A stretch of 64,000 nt of DNA from Argopecten irradians (lineage: Eukaryota > Mollusca > Bivalvia > Pectinida > Pectinidae): positions 7,378,383 to 7,442,382 of the forward strand of contig NC_091139.1 of NCBI RefSeq assembly GCF_041381155.1. Direction: 5' to 3'. Below the pieces are notes generated by a model. That model worked only from the letters and a program-made list of their open reading frames with translations, searched no databases and was not told where the DNA came from. Shown here piece by piece: positions 1 to 13,794 of this stretch. Position 1 is the first letter of the stretch, and every line of letters begins with the position of its first letter. Made by a program: the position numbers and the translations under genes.

Positions 1-443
1 AAAGTCACCAAACACAGCATTTCAGGACTGTTTTAGATAAGCATTGACTGCCAAAAAATGTCACAATGCAAAAACATCCAATCAGGTCACATACAAGGTA
101 AACCTGTCGTCAAATTCCCCCTAGATATTGAACACCAAATATGAGCAGCCGCAGCTGAATGGGTAGATGGACTACTATCGCTATAGATTGAAGAATCTAG
201 ACCATTCCTCCATGAGGAAAATACCCCTTAAGGTGAAATGTGAGACAGTGTCAAGGGAGACAATAGGAAGGAGTCTTAAGGTGAAGGTTTCTCTAATGTA
301 GTCGTTTTTTTCGATAAAGCATTGGGACAGAAGGCACATCAATCATTTATACCCAACATGCAGAATAGCTAGGACATTCAAATCAAATAGAAGGAAAAGG
401 AGAACCTTAATCTTTGCCTGTGAATTAGAAAAATAATGAATAT

Positions 444-1069
444 TACCCTTGGCATATCTCACTTCAGAACGGGTGGTCCCGCACTGCGCCACCTGCTGGA
501 TCACCGCAGTTGCGCCCCTTCCATTTACGTAATAAGCAACCAATTAAAAAGCTCGTATCATTGTTGTATGGTTGAAAAAATGGCAGCGCCCTATGAAACA
601 CGCGTGTTGTTTGTGACAGATTCAAAATACCAAAGATGAACATGTGTGTGAGTCATTTGTTTATTAGCGAGTTCGGACACCAGATTTTGCGTTTCATGCA
701 GAAGTTCTGCGGTGTCCAATTTTGTAACGAGATCGCATTATATCTTTTAATTGTTTAATTTGTGAAACATAAACCACGCACGTACTTTCCAATCTGTTTG
801 GAGAGCAACGTCTCCAAGACGTTCATTTAGCTGGTATAAAACATCCAATTGATTAAATAGATAGTAATATAACTTCGCTAGGAGTTGATGTTGACAGGCA
901 TGACATGCCTGATGCCTCATTATACAAATGTAGGTCACTATACAACCGCTTCAGTTCAGTTTTGTTGACAAATCAAAGCTGCGTTTTCATTGGTCGCCTG
1001 AACCTAGCCGCATCCAATCAGAATTTGAAAGCAAAAACACCTGTTCTGAAGTGAGATATGCCAAGGGTA
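444..1069. mobile_element. TIR element of about 625 bp with 26-bp arms
   Basis: ACCCTTGGCATATCTCACTT at the left is matched inverted by AAGTGAGATATGCCAAGGGT at the right. No transposase is visible. A 48-bp direct repeat flanks it (394-441 and 1111-1158). Confidence 0.8.
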
Positions 1070-2487
1070 AAAAAAGAAAGAGAATCGGACTAATACCCTT
1101 GGCTAGCGAAGAAAAGGAGAACCTTAATCTTTGCCTATGAATTAGAAAAATAATGAATAATTATAGACAAAGAGTGAAATTCCTTTTTTTTACCCTGGTA
1201 TTGGGTGTAATGTCCAAGAGTCTTGGACCTTAAAGATGGATGGATGCCAGTTATGAATGCAATAACACTATGACTCCAGCGAACTGTTGAAGGACATCCA
1301 CATCAGAACTTAATTTAATACAACTTCAAAATATTTTTGTATCAAGATCTTACGATGAAAGCTGACCGTTACATAAGTGCATGGTTTTTCTCTGGAAACT
1401 CCGGCTTTTTCTCTGGAAACTCCGGCTTCATAAGATGTTTACCAATAAATCCATACCAATTGGCAACCAAACCATGATACCCTTACATTTATTATGAAAG
1501 GAAAAATATGAACACTAACTTTGATGAATATGGTAATATTGCAACATGTGAAATAATAAAAAGAGACCAAAAATGTCCATAACTCCATAAGACTACATTG
1601 CTCTACAAACAGATTACAATAATAGAACAGTTACAACTCAACAAAAATATCAATAGATAGATTAGATACAAATGCTCTTATATAAATAATAAATCAGAGA
1701 CAACGCTTTTTGACAACTCTGCTGGAGGCATTAGCTTTACAGAAGTACTATGCTGAAATGTCGGTCCAGATAAAATCTCTGTCTGCTAACTGTCTGACCA
1801 TACAGAGCAATATAGAAAGGTTTTCTCCGATTACTTTGTTCTCAGTGTCACACTCAAGGTGCATGTGCATGGGCCATTAAACTACACACAAATCGGCACC
1901 ATCTCTTCCTGTAACCACGGTGATAGACTATAGTATTAATCCAATCACCTGCGTCCCGGTGTCTAGAGAGATTCTGTTGCTCCGGTGTACCGGTTACCTT
2001 ATCCCGGACAATGTCATTTAGACAGAAAGACTTGCCTACTGTATCAATGATAAATGTCATACTTCAAACTAAACTCTAAATAACCAATACCTTAGTAGTC
2101 AGAAAATACACAGAGATTCAGTGATAGATAGCCTAATGCTATTTGATGCCCTACAGAGCACTTCGGCCAGCTCTTGTTTCTTCATCGGGAAAAGGTGTGC
2201 AATATTGGTGATCGGACAGAAAGGTCTCTGGGCTGGGAAGGGCATAAATCTATACAAAAGGTGTTGTTAGCACCACTGAGTCGAGGCAAATGAGGAAAAT
2301 ATCCACGCTGTTCAGAAATAACATTCATAAAAAAATAAGTAACTTCACAAGAACTCTTAACCTCCAACTTAAGGTCAGAAAGCGGTTGCTAAAACCTTTT
2401 TTATTTTTTTAATGATTTTTTAATTTTACCAAATCAAAAGTATTTTTAAGCTATCATATAATGTTGTTTGTTTTTCTTTTGTTTAAT

Positions 2488-2645
2488 ATCCTGTTAAAAG
2501 TTACAGGTTCACTCAAGGGTCTGTCAGGTTAAGCAGGAGTACCCTGAATAAAACCACCACCTGTTTCTGCCTTTGAACTAAGGAGTCAAACTCAAAACCC
2601 AGAGGGATTGGTGGAGGGACTTGTACTAACATTAAGCATTTGGCC
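2488..2645 (-). mobile_element. tRNA-derived SINE, degenerate partial copy 5
   Basis: CCTGTTAAAAGTTACAGGTT, TGTCAGGTTAAGCAGGAGTA and ATAAAACCACCACCTG match the SINE body. The tRNA head is only vaguely present. Confidence 0.45.
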
Positions 2646-2667
2646 ATTGCCAGATCAAACTAAACAA

Positions 2668-3456
2668 CTACCATATTTGACCCAATAAACGCCTATGGCA
2701 CTTAAAAAATTGAAGCAAATAAGGGGGCGCTTAAAGTTATATGTGCCATAACTGGGCGGAAATTTTGACATGCTTTTTTTTCATCGTTAATCTATCAAAA
2801 ACTATAAGGTTTGATGAACAAAGCTGTAAAAATCATTCAAATGGCTTCAGATGACTTATAAACGTTAGTTATAACACAGAAATTTTTGTACTGTAAAATT
2901 GTTGTTTTTATGCCTTAAATATGTTTACATGGAAACATCCCTGCAGAAATCACTTTACAATTACTAATAACATTGTAAAAATGTAACATGAAATTGTAGA
3001 CCACAATTTGGCTTCATGGTCTGACCGTATGTACTCATTTCACTTCACTATTGATGTAAATAAATGATTTTTGGCAGTACTGCCAAAAATCATATTCAGC
3101 TCTTATTTGTACATGTAAAATTATAACCTATGCATTGAAAGTACCGTAATTTTCAAAAAGTTGGTAATTTTTGGTGATTGATAACATATTAAAAGCTCAT
3201 CTTGATTCGTGAGTATGAAAAATACGGCACTTATAACTTTAATAGAAACTTTGCATCTCCAGTTGACGTAGACAACTTTCATAAAATTATTCTTCTAAGT
3301 AAGCTGTAAATCAATTTGTAAAAGATATCAGTAAGGAAACCAACAGTTTTAATATTTTGAGTCTTCATTTAATTCGAAGTAAATGAAATTGAATTCTTGA
3401 AAAGGGGGAGAGTGCTTCTAGGGATGGGGGTGCTTACTGGTTCAAATACAGTATTA
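2668..3456. mobile_element. Dispersed TIR-like element, TATTTGACCCAATAA family
   Basis: The left end CCATATTTGACCCAATAA and the right end GGTTCAAATACAGTATT are imperfect inverted copies. The central 2930-3245 block recurs at 22490-22815. No coding potential is seen. Confidence 0.6.
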
Positions 3457-5217
3457 TAGAGCTCATGCAGTTAAAAAAATTGCTTTTTGAACATTAAAGA
3501 ACAAAAGTGTCTTTTTCATGTACCAATATACAATTAAACCTTCAAAGGGAAATACCATACACATTATTCGCTCTATTGGACAAAACTATTCAATCAAAGG
3601 TATCTAGTATTGCATGTGTGCATATATCTGCATCTGAGACCAGTATTCAACCATTAGGAGCATCAATATTTTACAGGTAAATCCTAAGGTGTGAATCAAT
3701 ATTTGAGTTAATTAATGAAAATGTCACATACAGCTGCTAAGGTGTATCATAAGTCCTTGAAATTAAAGATTGATGTTGCAACAATCAGTCATGCAGAAAC
3801 ATCACCAGGTACAAAGGAGATGATCAATGGAGCGGAGAGTTTGACATGGAGAGGTAATGGCGGATTATTGTCTTTGTAGCAATGATAAGTATCCTAGCAC
3901 CTTTTGTAATAAACCTTTGTTGTCAGATTACAGTATTCCCTACAAGAGAACAAAGTCAATTAATCAAATGGCAAGGAAATCAGATATTTAGAAAAATAGC
4001 CATTAATTCTGCCGAATGATGATTGTTGTATAACAGTAACTTGAAGTCCAATTAAAGTGAAACCTGCCTTAATTTTTCCACAATTTGACTTGAAATAAAT
4101 ACAACTTTGTTATAGACCACCTATCCCTTGCCTCTTAGGTTGTCTTTATAGAGAAGTTTGTCTGTACATACATAACTTTTATTCCTCCACAAATTCTTCA
4201 ATTTCTTAAAAATCTCTTAACGAGATTGTTACGGGTTCATGTTTGCAGGTTATCTCCCTTGTCTAAATTAATCACTATTTGGTCTGCATGCATAAGATAC
4301 CAAAACAATATCTTATCATCCTGTAACATTACTAAATGATTCAACATAAAGTACGGCCACAGGTGATCGTTCATACTTACATATGCGATCATATAATGAT
4401 CAAACATTAACATAAAGTAAGTCTACATCCTCTGATCATCCACATGAAGGCATGTGAACTGATTCTGGTGATCCTAAGATCAATATTTATAGGTCTAAGT
4501 TCAGGTGATTCTAAGATAAACTCTGATCATCCATATTTTTAGGTCCATATTTCTGTTTATTAAAATGAAAAACAATTTCAAAATCTTTCAATTCCTGGGG
4601 CTTTTCCTCAGTTTTAAAAACAGTTTTAGTCTAATTTACCCCTGAGATCATGAATGAAGGTCAAGGTTATTTATATGAACAAACTTGGTAGCCCTTCATT
4701 CCAGCATGCTACAGGCGAAATATCAATATACCCGGTACCCTAGGCCTTTTAGTTATTGAGAAAAAGTTGTTTGAATGAAAAGTTTACGGACGGCACATGG
4801 CGGAAAACGACAGACGAAGCATGGTAACTATAAGTGACCCAAAGATTACATGCTTTGATAAACTTGAAAGTTAAAATGCTGAAAAAAAGAAACAATCCAT
4901 TTATTTTTCCATCTCCAATAATTGGTGATACATGATTTTTCATATGATGACATTAACGTCCGTAGTTATATTTGTTTTCATCTGATGCTTTGTACTTTTA
5001 TATAATAGAGTTTGAGGCATTAATCAAATTATATATATATATGGGAATTGACAGTGACATAATAATACAAAATTTACATGGCCACAATTCATCAAATGAC
5101 AGGGGAATCATGTGATAAAAAGATAGTCCCTAAATAACCATGAACAAGATAAGCTTTATCAATTATATATGGGATGTTCTCTTAAACACAGCATATTTTA
5201 ATGCATACTTATCATTA

Positions 5218-5339
5218 GTCCGCTAAACCTGCCTTTATTATCAGGCTTTTTTTTAACTAATTTTTTTTGCCAAATATATAAGGCAAAAAAAAAAATTAAA
5301 AAAACAACCTAATGATATATGCAGGTTTAGCGGACTAAT
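5218..5339. mobile_element. Short palindromic MITE with 18-bp perfect TIRs
   Basis: TTAGTCCGCTAAACCTGC at the left is exactly inverted at the right (5322-5339). The centre is a poly-T/poly-A fold. A TA target site is possible, suggesting a mariner-type origin. Confidence 0.8.
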
Positions 5340-5575
5340 ATATCATATCCTTTTAATCATTTCTTCGTTTGAATGTGCATAGTAAAGTCATGTTATGATT
5401 AAACTGGGAGTTTTTCTTTGTTTTTTTCCCTTTTTTTTCTTTTCTTTATTTTTTCTTTTATTTCTCTTTCTCTTTTTTTCTAAAATTTTAAAGATTTATA
5501 TCTTTTTCCATTAAAGCCTTTCTTGGATATTACTACAATAATCATGTGACAATGTTGTAGTAACATATGCAATGA

Positions 5576-5935
5576 TTAAAGATGCTCCATCGCCGACAGA
5601 GCATGAATGATATTAATTATTTGAACAATAATTGGTGTTCAATCGTGTGTATGTATGTCTAATTAACACAAAAATAATATATATATTTTCATTTTGCCTT
5701 TGGTGCATGCGCAATAAGTACATTCCATATAGGATATAGTGCGTCAGAATTTTTTCGGGATGCAATTAATAATTTTTCATATTTTTAACTTGAGGTAGAA
5801 TTAGAGGCTCAAATTTTTCAATGGTGGTAATGGTGTAAAGTAAGTAATTTTTGTAACTGAAGAAAAATACTAAATCGTCTGCTCCTGTTTTTGATAGTGA
5901 AAAAATACTATTTGTCGGTGGTGGAGCATCTTTAA
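5576..5935 (+). mobile_element. TTAA-flanked MITE family A, copy 1
   Basis: The ends read TTAAAGATGCTCCATCGCCG and, inverted, CGGTGGTGGAGCATCTTTAA. About 355 bases, no coding potential. Interior matches the copies at 37.5 and 61.8 kb, including the CATTACCACCATTGAAAA block. Confidence 0.88.
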
Positions 5936-8683
5936 CTGACAAATTTAACCCATTCACTCCAAATATTAACAATGAACTCTTCCAGCATTTGAATCAGAAG
6001 AGATCAAAAATGTTTTCAGGGGTAAATGTGTTAATTGAAGATAATGAAGACATGTCATGTCATATCAAATATTATTATATATAATAATGCATGTAAATTT
6101 GAGTATGAAAGTAGGAAAGTGTGTTTTTGTTTGTTGTTTTTTTTTTCTTATTTTTCTTTTTCTTATTTTTTTTTTCCAAATTGTGAAAATATTGATTTCT
6201 TTTTCCAATAAAGCCATCGTGGAATATCTCCTGCTGTGAATAGCTTTAAGGGTCTGTCTATCAGAATTCCACACTATTATAGAGAGTCTGTTACGCACCT
6301 ATTACACAATGTCAAGAGATTTTCTGAGAAGACGCTCAAATCTACAATGTAATTCCCAAATCATTAAGCTCCCGCCTAATTCACTCTACTCAAGTACATA
6401 ATCTTGTGATTTGTTCACGCACACAAATCTGATTCTATAATCAAAGGCCGGCTCAGGGCAACATTAATGTCTTCCCTGGCTCAGGCTGATTTTTATAGGG
6501 CGAAATAACCATTGAACTTTGTAATTCGGAACATATCAAATGGCACCGTTAATTAGAACCGAGAAAAAATATCCCATTTTCATTAGTAACAGATTCAATT
6601 TTGGCCGAGAAAGTAATCGTAATCTACCACTGTGACACGTATGGACAGACAACTATAGGAATAGTTCCAGTGTCGGCTCTCGCAGACGGGAGCCTAGAAA
6701 GTGTCCATACAATAAACGCCTCATGTGGAGGATGGTATAAAAAGATAATTTGTCCATTACGCTGAGGAAATGGAGAAAAGGCTTTACATACCTGATAGGG
6801 AGGTGCTCAGTGGCCACAGCAAAGCTTCAGTGATGTGTCGTCTGCTCGTCATTCTTCACAGGCGCTGAATGTCACAGAAAACCAAAGGTAGCTAACATGT
6901 ACAAAAAAATCAATAACATCACCGCTAATTAATCAAGAGATGCCCCCGAACACATAGTTTAGATAAGTGTCCACAATGGTCAAGCTGCTTCCTTGCTCAA
7001 TTTGACCACTAGAAATCTGATACTCTGTACAGCTTCACAGATAAGTCCGTCACAAAGCACTGAAAAATGGCGCGCGTTGGATTAACAAGAAAAGCATGAG
7101 TAAGGGACACTATATCTGAAAATTATGGCTTCTTTGGCTGCTACTGTGACTAAAGGCAGTGTTGGTATGATAGGCCTAATTTTTGATTACACACAGTTTA
7201 TTAAATCATTTTATCATCTTATAGATTAATCTACTTATCAACTATGGGAGGATTGTCATTGAATTACCGTAAACCAACTTGTTTTCTTTTTTGATTTATT
7301 TTCGTGTATTTCGAGCGAAACGAAAATTTGCAAAAATCAGTCGCTGCAAAAAGATTCAACTTAAAGTACAATTGAGTCACAGTTTAAAAATTTTTACCTG
7401 TTAATTGGGAAATTTAATTGCCATGAAAATATGATATTGTTTGGTTATTGTATAAAACGGGAAATTAGATTCCTGTGAAAAAAACACTTTGTTTAGTAAA
7501 CAGTGCCATGCAATAATCAAATCTGTTTCATAACATTTACTAGACCACTAATATCAGTGATTTTCTTGCTCGTTAATTTTCAGGAGCCAGTACCTCTTGA
7601 ATTAGGAAAACACTTCATTTCATCTTTCTTGAAACATGTGTACAGGGTTCTTCGCAGGACTGTTTTTGGAGTTGATTTTGGGCCCCATTCCCAATAAAAA
7701 ATACCCATATTTTTCACAATTCCTCCAGTTGATTTTCACAATTATCTTTGTGTCTAAAAAAATCAAAAGAAAACGCAGAAAAAAAGGAAACCAAAATATT
7801 TTACGAGATTGTCAAACTACTAAAATACCAGTCCAAAAGTAAAAACTGAAATGAATTGCTTGAAATAAATTACATTTTAGTTGTTTTTGTTCTATTTGAT
7901 AAATTTCAATTTTTATAATTTTGGTCAGTACCATGATTATTTTCACAATTTTGAAGGCCCCAGCCCCATTTTCACACAAAAGTGAGACCTGGTATATTTA
8001 AGAGAGATATCTTCTTTATTTGGGAAAAGATTTACAGAAAATTGGGAAAATACAGCAAAATTTCTCTAAGAGAACTGAGACTTTCTTCGGCTATAAATGT
8101 ATAAAAGAAATCACTAATTGTTTCTGTATGAATGGATTTAATGTGATGAGTTTTCTATTTTATCGTGGGTTCAATAATAATTACAGGTAGCGTAATGTCA
8201 GTGCCCAAGATGTCAATTAATTGTTTAAAGGGACATAACTCTTACACAGAATCACACATGAGACACCTTAATCTAATAATCTTATAGATTGGAACTACAA
8301 AAATAATTTAATGTATCATCATATATAATGCACCAAAACTGGAATTATTCTTATTATTTCATATATCATTTTGAATATCTTTATTCTATATAGGGAGTGC
8401 ATTTATTGACAATTAATTTTTAAATATGAGTGTGTCTTCCATGGTCGATATACAGTAATTCTAAATTTTTTATTGTTTCTGATAACATACTGAGTATATA
8501 ATCTCTGCCAATTATATATTTTAAAATTTCTAATGTAGAGTACACGATATTGATGAAAAATATATCATTTTAAAAATCTCTTAGTAAATACAGTTGGGCT
8601 AATCTATGCTAGCGCTATAACTTTCTGAATGTGAACAGGTATGGCAGAGTTACCTCCCTTGTACATCCAATTACATGTAGTTA

Positions 8684-8902
8684 CCTGGGCCGTTTTCGAT
8701 TATACGGTTTGACTGGTTGGACCTACTTGTTTGTTTATTAATTAAAGACGGACCTGGTGATTTTATATTGTTTCCAGACGAGCCTTGACAAAGCCCTCAC
8801 AGGCCTGAATAAAAAAACTGCAGGTCCGTCAGGTTTTACTCAAAATAATGATTTTTACAAACAGTCGAACCGGTTGTTCCAAATAAACGAAAACAGCCCT
8901 GG
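8684..8902. mobile_element. MITE, CCTGGGCCGTTTTCG termini
   Basis: The left end CCTGGGCCGTTTTCGATTAT and the right end AAACGAAAACAGCCCTGG are inverted copies, with GTTTGACTGGTTGG and CAGTCGAACCGGTT continuing inward. The length is 219 bases without coding content. Confidence 0.75.
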
Positions 8903-9009
8903 TCTGGGATTTAATTTTGTCTTTCTTGCATCAATATTTATGCATCGCTAGTTAGGGATTTTTGCTCCAAAATTACAAGACGGACCGACAATTTTTTATT
9001 TGCCAAATT

Positions 9010-9091
9010 GCAATATAAATTGGGCCTACCTTATAGCCTAACCCAACACAGCTAATTGCAATATATAATTAGGCCTACCTTATAGCCTAAC
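9010..9091 (+). repeat. 51-bp tandem duplication
   Basis: GGCCTACCTTATAGCCTAAC occurs at about 9021 and 9072 with similar flanks. Confidence 0.75.
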
Positions 9092-9431
9092 AGCAGACAC
9101 AGCTCTCTCCACGTGGGTCTGTCGTAAGCGGCAGAAAATATCAAACTGTAGGCTCGTAGTTCTATATCTATGGAGATAAAATGTGTTATCACGTATTGTA
9201 TTATAGCAAATCGTTTTTAATCTCTTGCATTTAAAAAGTAAAATTATGCCTACCTGATGGACAAACTGCAGCTTGGATTCAACTCTAAAACGAGGCTTCG
9301 CTGGCATGTTTCTATTTTTATAAATGACGCAAGCACGTCCGGCTAGTTGCGATAACGTAACTTCAATGATGTTTTTATTATTATCATTATTATTAATACT
9401 AATAAACATTAAAGATATACGAACATAAATA

Positions 9432-9551
9432 AAAATTAGACTTGTAATTCCGCTCCACTGCTGAGGTGACCCCGAACGGGGCATCGTTAGATCTTATATT
9501 GGAGCGTAACGTAGAGTATCGTAGTGGAGCGGAATTACAAGTCTAATTTTA
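9432..9551. mobile_element. Foldback MITE of 120 bp
   Basis: Arms of about 27 bases containing TTAGACTTGTAATTCCGCTC and its complement GAGCGGAATTACAAGTCTAA face each other at 9436-9460 and 9523-9547. Confidence 0.8.
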
Positions 9552-9587
9552 ATTAGATTGTCAATAATGTGTCATTTTCATAAGCAT

Positions 9588-10110
9588 ACGATTTCGAGAT
9601 ATAAAAACAACTTTAGGAAAGTACAATTTACCGTCGACAAGTCCAAACATCTGATGATTGTGACGTCATATTTTGGTGAAAACTTATATAAGTATCTTAT
9701 CAGATGTTATACGTACGTATAATTAATTTTTCTTTGTTTTCATACCAAATCTGACTTTCTGATTGGCCAACATTTTTTTTTGCATACCACTATGAAAAAA
9801 AAATCCAAGAATGGCGCGAAACCCCGACGTTATCGTGACGTCACAATAGAGACATTGACGTTGCGTATTGATTAGGAAAAAAGAATCCCTTGAAAAACCA
9901 CTATAACAATCATTTAAACATACGTCATTTTATCAAATAGAGTATAAAATTGATTATAAGTATTGATGTCACTATTTTTTAACTTCATCGGGTTATGAAA
10001 TAAATTTTGTTTGCAAACTTTTGTGAGAATCCGCTACGCGGATTCACACAGTTTGCAAACAAAATTTCTTTCATACCCCGATGAAGTTAAAAAATAGTAA
10101 CATCAATGCT
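9588..10110. mobile_element. Palindrome-bearing TIR element, copy 1 (incomplete)
   Basis: The left end TTTCGAGAT...AAAGTACAATTTACCGTC matches the TIR of the element at 47.15 kb. It contains a nearly perfect 148-bp palindrome, 9961-10108, whose centre is CCGCTACGCGG. No matching right TIR is seen, so it is truncated or overlain by the element at 10.2 kb. Confidence 0.7.
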
Positions 10111-10204
10111 TAAATATAATGCTGCATGTACATAATTTTATGTTAAAATCGACAAAGGGGAAACATTGAAAAATTTTATTTGAAATACAGTGTATGTTGA
10201 TTTT

Positions 10205-11125
10205 CGCACATACGTTATAATGACATAACGCACAATGTTCGGTCACTTTTAAGTTACGCCGGAATTTCATTGGAAAAAGCGTTGAACAGTAAAATAATAT
10301 AAGCGCAATACTATTTTTTTAATTGAAAAACAGAAAGGATATATTTACTGTAGGACTTTTATCAAAATGTCTGTAATATATTTTTTCTATTGATGCGTTT
10401 TTGTTGAGAAAATGACGTTTTTTTGGCGCAACAGATGTAACACGCACCTGTATGCGGTTTCAGTTAAAGTGTCACTGTGGTCATACTGAACACCACATGG
10501 CGGTAAAATTTGACACAGAGATTCCCCGAAAACGCACTATAATGATGTCATTTCGTTATAATAAATTGTGACGTCATACTTCAAAATGGTGGACTTTGTA
10601 GACGTGCCGATCGACAGATCAGAAGAGAAAAGATAAAAAAGTGAAAAACTACAAATACACACAGTACAAAACGGTACTAATACATGATAAAGAGACATGA
10701 ATTGTTTAAAAAAATACATTTTTCTTCTATTTTAATAACATGTCAGAAAATATAGACTGCGACGTCGTTCTACTTTTTTATCGAACAAAACCTTTGTCTT
10801 GCAGAAATGACACAAAATGAAAATTTTCATATTAACTGTTCTGTCACGCAAGTTCACGACGTTGAAAAGTGACTTTATATGAGGAATTATGGTTTCTATT
10901 CAGAATAAAAAATACGCTTTTGCTCAAATATACGTGTGCGAAATCTCTACTGAAAATTCAAAAAAAGTATTCGAAAAATTGCGTTTTTTCTTTATCTTGC
11001 AGGTTTGCCGAATGTCAGAAATGACGTCGCTCGTCACGTTATAAAAGAAAGACGTCTTTTACATTCAGTAACGTTACATAAAAGTGACCGAACATTGTGC
11101 GCGACGTCTATAATATATTTGTGTA
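10205..11125. mobile_element. Candidate 0.9-kb TIR element
   Basis: CGCACAATGTTCGGTCACTT at 10229-10248 is inverted at 11082-11101. Flanking bases on both sides continue to match loosely. The interior is AT-rich, with no open frame of note. Confidence 0.65.
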
Positions 11126-11699
11126 ACTCCGGTTGTCTCCCATGACATCGTGTGGAGTTTCCTATACATTCCAATGTACATGTTGCTAGACCTCTACGTG
11201 TTTACTGTTTAACATGGCCAATTATTATTCTCCATTCGATACCTGGTTGGATTATTGAAAGAAGACTGTCACATTTGACTACAGGTACATGTACATTTTA
11301 AACAGTAGTTTTGAGACAAAGAATTAAACCAGTGAAAGGTACTATGTTATACACATACAAATGTATAGTTTCACTTTAGGCATAGGAACTACGATTTGTC
11401 TGAGAGATTTATTCCATTTTAATTCATTTTCTTCTCAAAGACGAATTCATACGTGAAGATCTCCTAAATACAAAAATGTGTATTTTATGTAAATACTTTC
11501 TAAAGTATAATATTATGTTGAAACTCTATTCTTAAAATAGGAACACGCCATAATTTACATACATGTACAAAGATCATGGCGTAGTCTATTTACAATGTAA
11601 AACGAAAGTGGGTACATGTTTTACAGTTTTTGAAACAATTAAAAGACTCCTGTAAATTTGGAACCCTATCTGACCAGGTGCAAAAAGACGATGTGATCG

Positions 11700-11830
11700 G
11701 ATGAGGCATCCTTGATCGATACTCTAGGGGTTATTATCACTGCTGTTATATCCACCCCTGTAAATGTATGTCTAGCAATACTGAAGGCAGGGATAGTAAA
11801 CACCGTAGTCTGAGACTTAGTTACAGTTTA
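11700..11830. repeat. Degenerate relative of the 12.27-kb foldback element
   Basis: It contains TCGATACTCTAGGGGTTA and TATATCCACCCCTG, matching the left part of the element at 12266-12369. The right arm is lost. Confidence 0.5.
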
Positions 11831-12265
11831 CATCTAATGGTAGTCTCATTCTACTCGAAAATTTCCGCAGCACTTAATATTCTTGTTAATTGTTCTTGTA
11901 TAACAACGTTATTAAGTATCTTCTGACAAAGTTCAAGAAATGTGAAATCTTTTTTGTATTGGTTGAAACTGTGTTTCACATCTAACATCTGTTTATGGAA
12001 AATAAATATTACGAAAACCCAGCCTCATAGAAAGTGAGCGGGACATTCTATAAATTTTTGAAAGATAAGATAGATAATGAAAAATTGGATATTTTTGGTG
12101 ACAATAATGAAAAATTAAATTGGATATTTTTGGTGACAAATACTAAAAGTTAAAACAGTCCTTTCAAAAGCATTAAAATATCATTATGACCGATCAGAGT
12201 TACATATTCAGTGTAAAATCTTCACAGAAATCTAAATAGAGAAACAAAGTTTAACTGGCGGGAGA

Positions 12266-12369
12266 GCATTCTCGATAATCCAGGGGTTACTATTACTGTC
12301 ATTATATCCACCTCTGGACTATCTCAGGGGTGGGTACAACGGTAGTAACCTGTGGAGTATCGAGGATGA
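12266..12369. mobile_element. Foldback MITE of about 104 bp
   Basis: CATTCTCGATAATCCAGGGG and GTGGAGTATCGAGGATG are inverted imperfect arms, with TTACTATTAC and GGTAGTAACC inside, around a nested CCACCTCTGGACT/CTCAGGGGTGG hairpin. Confidence 0.7.
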
Positions 12370-12884
12370 CAGAAGATTAAAGGAATAATTTTGTTTGGTT
12401 AAACTTTTAAGAAAAAAATCGTACCAAGATTTGCCAATATATAGCTATTTTAACACCACGAAATAATTTCATTTATCAAGCTTTGAACTGATTTGAGTGA
12501 CCTCCCTTTGTCTCATTGCACTTTCCTATTATTTTATCATCTTTTTGACAATATTAATAGAAATGTTTTATCAACATATATTTATTTTAATTGAACATAC
12601 AACTATCAATTATATTCATGGTCATTTAACCACTCAAATAACATGAAGCATCCCTTATAAATCAAACGTCTGCATGTTATCCGTGAGTTATCTCCCTTAG
12701 TTGAAATGAAAACTATCATCCACATAGACGTTCCTCAATCTTATATAGCTAAGTTTATCTGACCTTTTCACCCATGATTTCAAGGGTGATCACCTAATTT
12801 TCCATCAGAAGTTACCACTCCCCTGTATGCAATGAGTGATATTTTGAAGGCTGTTGTATAATAGTTGAACTCTTGCCCTTTTTA

Positions 12885-13290
12885 CTCTGAAGTATATCAC
12901 CATATACGCCGAAGAGCACACACCACCCGGTCACATTATACTGACGATGAGCGAACCAGTCATCCCCATCCCTTTATGCTGAGCGCTAGGCAGGGACTAA
13001 ATGGAATCTTTCTTCCCCTATGTGGTGAGAAAGGAGAATCTCAGCCTGAGGGGTAAGATCCTTAAATTGTCATACATGAGGGTTTGCCATGTGTTTGACA
13101 ACTTAAGAATCCTCTTCCGAGGGTTGAGATCACCGGTCTTCCCCTAAGAGGGTGATTCACATCTGTAAAATTGTGGTTATATCCCTGTCCACAGCAAACG
13201 AAAAAAAAGTCTCGGCCAGGGGACAGCACGAAAAGTCTCCTCAAAAGGGTGAACGTTCCTCAAAAGGGTGAACGCTCAACTCAAAAGTGA
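12885..13290 (+). repeat. Probable dispersed repeat (GCTGAGCGCTAGGCAGG type)
   Basis: CACATTATACTGACGATGAG and TTATGCTGAGCGCTAGGCAG resemble a dispersed sequence I associate with bivalve genomes. The segment ends in a short AAAAGGGTGAACG duplication. Small open frames here are not considered genes. Confidence 0.45.
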
Positions 13291-13794
13291 GGCTGTGTCT
13301 AGAGAAATGTAAGGAAGAAAAAGAAGAGAAACGATAAGATCCCAGTCGGCCTTTGTGATCATGGAATGAGGGAATGGGGCAACACGTCCTAGCTGCACGG
13401 CATCCTTAGCTTCTTTAATGCTTTCCATTGAATGGTACAAGTTTAAAAGATCTATTAGGGTGAGATGTTGATGAAGTTGGGCTCCAATGTATTTTTGTGA
13501 TTGTTTCGTTTTTTCTGGTGGCTAATGTCTGCGGGATAGCACTGCAAAGGGGGAAAGTTCAACTGTTACAAAAAGGGATAACACGAACATACATAGTCTC
13601 CCAGAATATGCACACACTTCTCACTAAACACATGGAACCGTCCTAACTGATCCTGACAGTTAATGGGATGTTTATAAAAAAGAAATTAGATCAACGTACA
13701 CCTTTGTATAGTATGGGTGTCTTCTTATGAGAGATAGTAATATCATTACATGTAGTATGCCGTTGTCTATTTCAGATACGCAGCTGAACTTGAC

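Larger units (their letters stand above)
1159..13775. other. Gene-free 5' region
   Basis: Apart from the elements listed separately, I see only AT-rich unique-looking sequence with scattered GTTATCTCCCTT-like motifs (4252, 8650, 12686) and T/C-rich runs (5405-5480, 6130-6180). A 20-bp duplication of TTTTTCTCTGGAAACTCCGG sits at 1386-1425. Confidence 0.6.

Noticed and set aside
9080..9484. 134-residue minus-strand open frame
   Set aside because: It runs through repeats and half of a foldback MITE, without any recognisable motif.
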